Assembly: GCF_020023385.1 (NCBI RefSeq)
Contig: NZ_JAIQCL010000003.1
Location: 62,001-126,000, forward strand
Reading direction: 5' to 3'
Length of the DNA: 64,000 nt
Source of the DNA: Planococcus circulans
Lineage (GTDB): Bacteria; Bacillota; Bacilli; Bacillales_A; Planococcaceae
The position numbers and the translations under genes are program-made. Of the stretch, positions 58,370 to 64,000 are shown in pieces. Each line of letters begins with the position of its first letter. Positions within the stretch are counted from its first letter, which is position 1. Below the pieces are notes generated by a model. That model searched no databases. It had not been told where the DNA came from and worked only from the letters and a program-made list of their open reading frames with translations.

Positions 58370-60018
58370 TTGCTGTGCAAGATCGAAAAATCGCTTTATG
58401 GAATATCGGCGTAGCTTATGCTGCATTTCTAATAGGTACATTATGCGGACTGCTTCAGGTTTTTATCCGCAATGACGCTCTTCAATTACCGGCTTGGCTG
58501 GACTATTATCAAATTTTAACGGCGCACGGGGTCTTACTCGCACTTGTATTTACGACATTTTTCATTTTTGGATTCTTTATTACCGGTATGAGCAAAAGCC
58601 TCGGAAGCTTCGGGCCGAAAGTCCGCTTGTTTTCCTGGATCGGTTTTTGGGTGACGTTGCTTGGAACGGTCATGGCAACAGCAATGATCGTGGCCGGTGA
58701 AGCTTCCGTCATGTACACCTTTTATGCACCACTTCAGGCAAGCGGCTTTTACTATGTAGGGCTTGCTCTTGTCATCGTCGGAACCTGGATCAGCAGTTTC
58801 GCGCTGGTCGGACATTACAGAGTATGGCGGAAAAACAATAAAGGGCAGTTGAGCCCGTTATTCGCTTTCATGACCATCACCACCATCATCATGTGGATCA
58901 TCGCTTGTCTTGGTGTCGTGGCGACAGTATTGTTCCAATACATTCCTTGGGCGTTCGGCTGGACCGATACCATTGATGTGGAACTCAGCCGTACCTTGTT
59001 CTGGTTCTTTGGGCATCCGCTCGTGTATTTCTGGCTATTGCCTGCATACATGGCCTGGTATGTTATCGTACCGAAGATCCTGGGCGTAAAAGTATTCAGT
59101 GATTCCTTGGCACGTTTGTCTTTCGTACTCTTTATCCTGTTCTCCATTCCTGTCGGATTCCACCATCAGCTGACAGAACCGGGAATTTCGAACTTCTGGA
59201 AATTCCTTCAGGTGGTGTTGACATTCATGGTCATCGTGCCTTCATTGATGACCGCGTTCTCGATGTTCGCGACATTTGAAATCGCGGGACGGAAAAATGG
59301 CGGAAAAGGCATTTTCGGATGGTTTACGAAATTGCCGTGGAGAGATATCCGCTTTACATCGATTTTCATCGCCATGGCGTTCTTTATCCCCGGTGGAGCT
59401 GGCGGAATCATCAATGCAAGCTTCCAGTTGAACGAAGTTGTCCATAATACGCTATGGATTGTCGGACATTTCCACATTACGGTTGGAACTCCAGTGGCCA
59501 TGACATTCATGGGATTGACGTTCTGGCTGATTCCTTATCTGACAGGCAGAAAATTCACCAAGTCCATGAAAGTTCTTGGACTGGTCCAAATCATCACCTG
59601 GTCAATCGGTATGCTTTTGATGTCAACAGCGCAGCATCTTCTGGGCCTACTCGGAGCGCCAAGAAGAACCGCGTATTCCGGCTATAACGATCACCCAGCT
59701 GCCATGGAATGGTTTGATGGCATCTTGACGAACCACGTCACGATGGCAATTGGAGGAAGTATATTATTCGTATCGGCGATGATCCTCATCTATATCGTTA
59801 TTATGACGATGTTCCTGTCGCCTAAAGCGGTGGAGCCGAAGGATGTGGTTGACTTCCCGATGGCGGAAAGCGACATGACCCGTACGCCGAAATGGCTGGA
59901 GAATTGGTGGATTTGGATTGGTCTCGCTGTTGCACTCATTGTCATCGCTTATGCAATTCCGTTAAGCCATATGATTCAACATGCACCGCCAGGCTCAGAA
60001 GGATTCAAAACTTGGTAG
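58366..60018 (+). CDS. ba3-type cytochrome c oxidase subunit I
   Basis: 550 aa, about 13 helices, heme-copper oxidase type B. The low-spin heme His is in AHGVLLALVF (about 46); the CuB histidines are in FFGHPLVYFWLLPAY (with the cross-linked Tyr) and HHQL; heme ligands are in VGHFHITVGTPVAM. It reduces oxygen to water with proton pumping, probably at low oxygen. It overlaps subunit II by 4 bp, and a tiny ORF follows. Fnr control is inferred. Confidence 0.94.
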   Translation: MIAVQDRKIALWNIGVAYAAFLIGTLCGLLQVFIRNDALQLPAWLDYYQILTAHGVLLALVFTTFFIFGFFITGMSKSLGSFGPKVRLFSWIGFWVTLLGTVMATAMIVAGEASVMYTFYAPLQASGFYYVGLALVIVGTWISSFALVGHYRVWRKNNKGQLSPLFAFMTITTIIMWIIACLGVVATVLFQYIPWAFGWTDTIDVELSRTLFWFFGHPLVYFWLLPAYMAWYVIVPKILGVKVFSDSLARLSFVLFILFSIPVGFHHQLTEPGISNFWKFLQVVLTFMVIVPSLMTAFSMFATFEIAGRKNGGKGIFGWFTKLPWRDIRFTSIFIAMAFFIPGGAGGIINASFQLNEVVHNTLWIVGHFHITVGTPVAMTFMGLTFWLIPYLTGRKFTKSMKVLGLVQIITWSIGMLLMSTAQHLLGLLGAPRRTAYSGYNDHPAAMEWFDGILTNHVTMAIGGSILFVSAMILIYIVIMTMFLSPKAVEPKDVVDFPMAESDMTRTPKWLENWWIWIGLAVALIVIAYAIPLSHMIQHAPPGSEGFKTW

Positions 60019-60031
60019 GAGTTGAGGAACA

Positions 60032-60115
60032 ATGTTCACGATGGTACTTTCATTAATGGTTGTTTTTATCGCATTCACGGCAATGCTGGTTGAAATCTCT
60101 TCTACAGAAGAGTAA
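60032..60115 (+). CDS. Tiny single-helix membrane protein (27 aa), possible oxidase accessory peptide
   Basis: ATG 60032 is preceded by TTGAGGAA and lies 13 bp after the subunit I stop. The product is one hydrophobic helix (MVLSLMVVFIAFTAMLVEI) with a short acidic end SSTEE. Position, ribosome site and composition suggest a translated micropeptide, perhaps a small oxidase subunit. I do not recognise a family. Confidence 0.5.
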   Translation: MFTMVLSLMVVFIAFTAMLVEISSTEE

Positions 60116-60167
60116 ATGGGAAGCAGCAGCACCAGTTTTTTAAGGAAACGTAGATAAAATCATAGAA

Positions 60168-60203
60168 AAGAGTCCTTTGCCGGGTCGGCAAAGGGCTTTT
60201 TTT
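60168..60203 (+). terminator. Terminator of the oxidase operon
   Basis: TCCTTTGCC pairs with GGCAAAGGG, 5-nt loop, followed by TTTTTTT. Confidence 0.85.
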
Positions 60204-60231
60204 CGGCTTCTGGCAGGTGTGTTGTGGATTT

Positions 60232-60491
60232 ATAGGCGCTCAAAAAGATTTGTGGTCGTTCAGGAGGATTTGTGGGCGCTCAAAAAGATTTGTGGTCGTT
60301 CAGGAGGATTTGTGGGCGCTCAAAAAGATTTGTGGTCGTTCAGGAGGATTTGTGGGCGTTCAAAAAGATTTGTGGTCGTTCAGGAGGATTTGTGGGCGTT
60401 CAAAAAGATTTGTGGTCGTTCAGGAGGATTTGTGGGCGCTCAAAAAGATTTATGGTCGCTCAGGAGAATTTGCAGCCGTTCAGCCAAAATC
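60232..60491. repeat. Tandem array of thirteen 20-bp units in two alternating types
   Basis: Type A is GTGGGCGCTCAAAAAGATTT and type B is GTGGTCGTTCAGGAGGATTT. Units start every 20 bp from 60232 to 60472, alternating A-B, with most internal copies nearly identical and the two ends decayed. Open frames across it are repeats of the array and lack a ribosome site. No spacers, so not CRISPR. Confidence 0.9.
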
Positions 60492-60641
60492 CTCCACGAG
60501 CTTGGACGCAAGCCAGAGCAGCAGGATGGATTCCCGGCTGCCGATGTTTGGATGAGCTTATTTGGAAAGGGATAGAAATTGTATTGTTTCGGAATGTTCT
60601 ATATATTGGAAGGAAATGGACAGGAAGTTGAGGCCTTTTAT

Positions 60642-61199
60642 ATGACGATTATGGAATGGATTTTTACGGCAATAAGTTTGCTGTGGATCGGCGAATTCGT
60701 GATTTTCCGCAATCGCGGCGTCGGCCAGGGTGATTCTTTGGAAAAACGGACTTTTTTCACTATTTTCACGGTCTTGATTGCCACGATCATTGTGGCGATG
60801 CTGCTGCAGGAGCTGCAGCCATTCGCGGCCTTGGCGTTGGCTGGCCAGCTGGTGGGGATCATTTTACTGGCATCAGGAGTGTTTCTGCGCTTCTGGGGAA
60901 TCATACATTTGAAGTCGCAATTCACACGTTACGTCACAGTTCGCGAAGGGGATGAAATCGTCAGCACCGGCCCGTACCGGAAGCTGCGCCATCCGCTTTA
61001 TACGGGACTGCTGCTGATTACACTGGGCATGGCGCTTTTTTTCAGCAGCCTGATTGCGGCAATTATCGGAGGCGCGGCCATGGTCTGGGCCTTACTTCAG
61101 CGGATCAATTACGAAGAGCGCCTGCTGGTCGAGAAGTTCGGGCCGGATTATGAGCAATGGATGAAAAAGCGTGCGCGCTTGATTCCATTCATTTATTAA
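60642..61199 (+). CDS. Isoprenylcysteine carboxyl methyltransferase (ICMT) family membrane protein
   Basis: 185 aa from ATG 60642 following TTGAGG. About four membrane helices. The C-terminal cofactor region reads GPYRKLRHPLYTG then NYEERLLVEKFGPDYEQWMKK, the ICMT/PEMT pattern of H-P, E-E-x-L-L and Y-x-x-Y/W. By family it would methylate a lipid or membrane substrate with SAM. The substrate in bacteria is usually unknown. It follows the repeat array. Confidence 0.85.
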   Translation: MTIMEWIFTAISLLWIGEFVIFRNRGVGQGDSLEKRTFFTIFTVLIATIIVAMLLQELQPFAALALAGQLVGIILLASGVFLRFWGIIHLKSQFTRYVTVREGDEIVSTGPYRKLRHPLYTGLLLITLGMALFFSSLIAAIIGGAAMVWALLQRINYEERLLVEKFGPDYEQWMKKRARLIPFIY

Positions 61200-61222
61200 A
61201 CAGAAGGAAACGGATCAATTTT

Positions 61223-61267
61223 ACGAAAAGACGTTATTCACCGTTCTGGTGAATAACGTCTTTTTTA
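61223..61267 (+). terminator. Terminator after the ICMT gene
   Basis: AAGACGTTATTCACC and GGTGAATAACGTCTT form a 15-bp perfect stem with a 5-nt loop and T run. Confidence 0.9.
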
Positions 61268-61284
61268 GATATGAGCATCTTTAT

Positions 61285-61326
61285 TTACATCGTGTACGAT
61301 GTAATATAATATAGATCGTGTAAGAT
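61285..61326. promoter_or_regulatory. OhrR operator region and ohrA promoter
   Basis: TTACATCGT-GT-ACGATGTAA (61285-61304) has perfect 9-bp arms. A decayed second copy ATCGTGTAAGAT follows at 61315-61326. A TATAAT (61305-61310) lies between them, so OhrR binding would block RNA polymerase. The sequence differs from the B. subtilis OhrR box (TACAATT/AATTGTA). Confidence 0.65.
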
Positions 61327-61351
61327 ACAAATGGATGGAGGAACATAACTA

Positions 61352-61771
61352 ATGAAAACACTATTTGAAACGACTATGATCAATACAGGCGGAAGAGACG
61401 GCGCAGTTTATTCGCCGGACAATATTTTCTATTTGGACGTAGCAAAACCACAGGCTCTTGGCGGTTCAGCCACAACGGCAACAAATCCGGAGCAGCTTTT
61501 TGCGGCAGGCTACAGCGCCTGCTTCAATAGCGCATTGGAATGGGTGCTGGAAGCTGGTAAAGTGGAAATAGAGAAAAGCGAAGTAACGGCGACTGTTGCA
61601 TTGATCGGAGATAAAGACAATGGCGGCGTTAAGCTGGCAGTGAAACTGGTTGTCGATATCACAGGCATCGATGAAGAGAAAAAACACGAGTACGTAGAAA
61701 AAGCGCATCAGTATTGCCCATATTCCAAAGCGATCAAAGGATCGGTGGATGTGGAGATCAGCGTTCTCTAA
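61352..61771 (+). CDS. ohrA: Organic hydroperoxide resistance protein (Ohr/OsmC)
   Basis: 139 aa. Catalytic cysteines C57 (GYSACFNSAL) and C122 (HQYCPYSKAI) plus the R15 and E-type support residues agree with Ohr. It reduces organic and fatty-acid hydroperoxides using dithiol partners. It is 23 bp ahead of ohrR on the same strand, and the palindrome in its promoter suggests OhrR repression. GGAGGAAC precedes the start. Confidence 0.94.
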   Translation: MKTLFETTMINTGGRDGAVYSPDNIFYLDVAKPQALGGSATTATNPEQLFAAGYSACFNSALEWVLEAGKVEIEKSEVTATVALIGDKDNGGVKLAVKLVVDITGIDEEKKHEYVEKAHQYCPYSKAIKGSVDVEISVL

Positions 61772-61794
61772 TAATGAGTATAGGTGAGATGTAA

Positions 61795-62232
61795 ATGGAA
61801 AAACCGACGAAACTCGAACAGCAATTATGTTTTGAAGTCTATAAAGCTTCCAGCAATTTTTCGAAAATGTATGCGAAAGCGCTGGAGCCGTTCGGTCTGA
61901 CGTTCCCGCAGTATTTGGTGCTTCTTGTCCTATGGGAGGAAGACGGACTGCTGATGAAAAACATCGGTGAACGGCTCGGCCTCGGCACGGGAACCTTGAA
62001 TCCCATCATCAATCGCATGATCGAACAGGGGAGGCTGATCAAACAGCAATCCGAAACCGACAAACGCGCGTTTACGATTTCCTTGACGGAAAAAGCCCAA
62101 AGCGAACAAAAAGCGGTTGAACAGGCTGTCTTCGACAAACTTGCGAGCTGCAACTTCATGGGCGTCAACGCGATTACCTTGATGAAAAACCTGAAAGAGC
62201 TGAATGCGACTTTTAAAACCATGGATCTGTAA
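61795..62232 (+). CDS. ohrR: Organic hydroperoxide sensor repressor OhrR (MarR family)
   Basis: 145 aa, winged-helix MarR protein. The redox-sensing cysteine is C12 in LEQQLCFEVYKA, matching C15 of B. subtilis OhrR; no second reactive cysteine is in the usual place of 2-Cys types (one C in the C-terminal part, ASCNF). Recognition helix near LGLGTGTLNPIINRMI. It should repress ohrA and itself until oxidised. Confidence 0.93.
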   Translation: MEKPTKLEQQLCFEVYKASSNFSKMYAKALEPFGLTFPQYLVLLVLWEEDGLLMKNIGERLGLGTGTLNPIINRMIEQGRLIKQQSETDKRAFTISLTEKAQSEQKAVEQAVFDKLASCNFMGVNAITLMKNLKELNATFKTMDL

Positions 62233-62269
62233 ACTATGCTTTGAATCGCCACAAAAGGAGTGATGCCGG

Positions 62270-62749
62270 ATGAATATTTACGATATTGCCGTACCAAAGC
62301 CGAACGGGGAAGAATACCAATTAAGCGAATACAAAGGCAAGGCCATGTTGATTGTCAACACAGCGACAAAATGCGGATTGAGAGATCAATTTGACAGCCT
62401 GGAAAAAATGTATGAAGACTATAAGGAGCAAGGACTGGTCGTGTTAGGTTTTCCATCCGATCAATTCGGACAGGAAAAAGGCAGCGGAGAAGAAGCTCAG
62501 GAAGCTTGCCGCATGACTTATGGGGTTACTTTTCCGATGCATGACCTCGTAAAGGTCAATGGCAAAGGCGCACATCCGCTTTTCAGCTACCTGACTGCTA
62601 ACACAAAAGGATTCCTGTCGAGCGGGATCAAATGGAACTTTACTAAATTCCTGATTGACCAGGAAGGCAACATCGTTTCGCGTTTCTCGCCAAAAGACAA
62701 ACCTGAATCCTTTGAAAAAGATATTCAAAAAGTGCTTGGCCAGCAATAG
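62270..62749 (+). CDS. Glutathione peroxidase family protein
   Basis: 159 aa, thioredoxin fold. The peroxidatic Cys is in TATKCGLRDQF (about 37), with Q in PSDQFGQ and W/N in IKWNFTKFL giving the catalytic tetrad. Bacterial Gpx of this length normally use thioredoxin, not glutathione. It is 37 bp after ohrR, so it may share the peroxide-responsive transcript. AAAGGAGTG precedes ATG 62270. Confidence 0.9.
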   Translation: MNIYDIAVPKPNGEEYQLSEYKGKAMLIVNTATKCGLRDQFDSLEKMYEDYKEQGLVVLGFPSDQFGQEKGSGEEAQEACRMTYGVTFPMHDLVKVNGKGAHPLFSYLTANTKGFLSSGIKWNFTKFLIDQEGNIVSRFSPKDKPESFEKDIQKVLGQQ

Positions 62750-62822
62750 CAAAACCTTTCTATTCCACTCTGCGCCCTGATGTGATAAGCTGTACATCAT
62801 CGTAAGTAATGGAGTGATTAGA

Positions 62823-63014
62823 ATGAGCAAAGCAAAAGCAAAAACGAAAAGCGGTACGGGCCAGGGAACTGGCAAAAAAGGCTGGACCCGCTGGAAAGCC
62901 GGCGCCAACAAGGCCAAGAGTTTTAAGCCGTACACCAGTAAAACCAATAAAAAAGCCGACGAACCCAAAACAGATAAAGAACGAGCTTCTGAAGCTGAAT
63001 GGGTCGATGCATAA
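62823..63014 (+). CDS. Small basic protein (63 aa), possibly DUF3934-like
   Basis: ATG 62823 follows GGAGTG by 6 bp. The product is rich in K, G, T and A with GKKGWTRWKAGANKAKS and KPYTSKTNKKA; the end is acidic. It is likely disordered or nucleic-acid binding. It resembles DUF3934 small proteins by its WxRW core, but this is a weak match by eye. An independent promoter is likely, 73 bp after gpx. Confidence 0.6.
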   Translation: MSKAKAKTKSGTGQGTGKKGWTRWKAGANKAKSFKPYTSKTNKKADEPKTDKERASEAEWVDA

Positions 63015-63076
63015 AGAGAGAAGTAATGGGTTGTCCAAATTGGGCAACTTTTTTTATTTGCCCGGTAGTCCAGTTG

Positions 63077-63113
63077 CATCAAAAAAACCCTTTACTCCGC
63101 GAGTAAAGGGTTT
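63077..63113. terminator. Bidirectional terminator
   Basis: AAAACCCTTTACTC (minus strand) pairs with GAGTAAAGGGTTTT and a T/A run flanks it. The minus-strand MFS gene overlaps it with its stop. Confidence 0.8.
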
Positions 63114-64000
63114 TCTGAAGGACCATAAATGTCTTCAATAACGGGTTCTTTTGCAGCCCCTTCCTTCATCGGTGGATTCGCCAGCAATGCCGAAATGATG
63201 CCGAAAACCGGGAAGATCATCAGCGTCCAGAGGATTTCAACGTAGCCGCCGAACAGATCGAACGCGATGCCGAGCGGCAACGGGCCAAGTGCAGATCCCG
63301 TGACGACCATCGCCATCGAGATGCCGCTGATGCTGCCAATATGTTTCCGGCCAAAGTAATTGGGCCAGACGACAGCCATGACGATCCGCTCGATTCCCAT
63401 GCTCACGCCCCAGACCAGACCGAAAATGACGGCGGCTGCCAAAAAATCAGCTTTCTGCAGAAGAAACAACGACAGGAGTTCCCCGGCAAAAACGAGCGTC
63501 AGCATATATTGGACCTTTACTTTTTCCAATAGGATCCCAGTGATGAACGTGACCGGCAAACCGATCAATGCCGTTAAGCTTAATATACTTGCGGCGGTTT
63601 CAAGGGATAAGGATTTTTGAGCGAAGATGGAAACCAGGTGGAAGGTCAAACCGGTATTGACGATTCCAGGAATGGCGGCACATAGCAGCAATAACCAGAA
63701 TGCCCGGGTTTTTGAAGCTTCCTTCACCGACCAGCTGACTTCTTCAATGGCCATTTTTTCAGGCTCTTTTCTTAGTTTATCGCCGTTATCCGGCAACAAA
63801 CCCATTTCTTCAGGAGAATTTTGAATGAGGAAAAGAGCGAGCGGTGTAAAGCAAACAATGATGATGACCCCTAAAATCAGCCACGAACTGCGCCAGCCAA
63901 ATGACTCGATCAGCCAAACATTCAACAGCGGGAAAGCAGCGGAACTGACCAATCCACCGATGGCGGCAATGCTGATGGCGCGCCCTCTCTTTTTGACAAA
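63092..64000 (-). CDS. MFS transporter, C-terminal part (cut by window edge)
   Basis: The frame is open from the window end to the stop at 63092 (303 codons, no start inside needed). It begins within KKRGRAISIAAIGGLVSSAAFPLLN, so at least the first third is missing. About eight hydrophobic segments are visible. The pattern KRGRA and later YFGRKHIGSISGISMAMVVTG resemble monocarboxylate or oxalate/formate-type (OFA) MFS transporters. Substrate unknown. Confidence 0.8.
   Translation of the reverse strand, partial: FVKKRGRAISIAAIGGLVSSAAFPLLNVWLIESFGWRSSWLILGVIIIVCFTPLALFLIQNSPEEMGLLPDNGDKLRKEPEKMAIEEVSWSVKEASKTRAFWLLLLCAAIPGIVNTGLTFHLVSIFAQKSLSLETAASILSLTALIGLPVTFITGILLEKVKVQYMLTLVFAGELLSLFLLQKADFLAAAVIFGLVWGVSMGIERIVMAVVWPNYFGRKHIGSISGISMAMVVTGSALGPLPLGIAFDLFGGYVEILWTLMIFPVFGIISALLANPPMKEGAAKEPVIEDIYGPSENPLLAE

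Noticed and set aside
60232..60491. CRISPR array
   Set aside because: Units are contiguous 20-bp direct repeats with no unique spacers and no cas genes nearby.
60177..60631. Open frames of 112-132 codons with repeated W-A-L-K-K-I-C-G-R-S type peptides
   Set aside because: They are read through the 20-bp DNA array in three frames because 20-bp units give 60-bp codon periods. They lack good ribosome sites and resemble no protein.

Overview
The window looks like chromosomal DNA of a low-to-mid GC Gram-positive of the Planococcaceae (Planococcus or Planomicrobium type). This rests on Bacillus-type gene content: S-box methionine salvage, a Fnr with a C-terminal Fe-S motif, LicT-type antitermination, DUF4181 and YolD families, strong GGAGG ribosome sites and sigma-A promoters. 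It is a judgement from recognised protein families, not from a database search. I see no rRNA, tRNA, CRISPR array, prophage or intact insertion sequence. Regions in order: (1) 1-9.8 kb is a methionine-salvage locus. Two divergent S-box (SAM) riboswitches control mtnW-X-B-D on the minus strand and mtnK-mtnA on the plus strand; mtnKA runs by stop/start overlap into a sugar-type ABC transporter, probably a methylthioribose importer. (2) 9.8-25.8 kb holds a reductase, an EAL protein, a siderophore ABC system divergent from a ferredoxin/flavodoxin reductase with one Fur box between them, a heme monooxygenase, assorted enzymes, a dicarboxylate symporter and a PAS-GGDEF membrane cyclase. (3) 26-31 kb is a gluconate locus (RpiR regulator, 6-phosphogluconate dehydrogenase, GntP, GntK). 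(4) 31.3-36.1 kb is a co-directional run: a flavin dehydrogenase, a frameshifted DUF4181 gene, a 53-residue membrane protein, four different GNAT acetyltransferases and an intact DUF4181 gene, with a parS-like ParB site in the middle. (5) 36.2-39.9 kb has small accessory enzymes and a hairpin-rich repeat. (6) 40-44.7 kb is the assimilatory nitrite reductase and siroheme operon (nirB-nirD-sumT-sirB) behind a promoter with a well-placed TnrA/GlnR-like box. (7) 44.7-45.8 kb is panB with a structured leader. (8) 46-53.8 kb is a beta-glucoside regulon with two paralogous 6-phospho-beta-glucosidases, a PTS EIIBCA, a HAD phosphatase, a LicT antiterminator, three RAT/terminator modules and two promoters with identical cre boxes. 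(9) 54-57.6 kb has a YolD-like gene under a LexA-like box, an M23 peptidase, a universal stress protein and fnr. (10) 57.7-60.1 kb is a ba3-type oxidase operon behind a Fnr box, with tiny membrane ORFs at both ends. (11) 60.2-64 kb has a 20-bp tandem array, an ICMT-like methyltransferase, ohrA-ohrR, a glutathione peroxidase, a small basic protein and a truncated MFS transporter. The most unusual items are the two intergenic arrays of exactly 20-bp repeats (31.07 and 60.23 kb), the parS-like site, the panB leader, the tiny ORFs of the oxidase operon and the GNAT/DUF4181 run.
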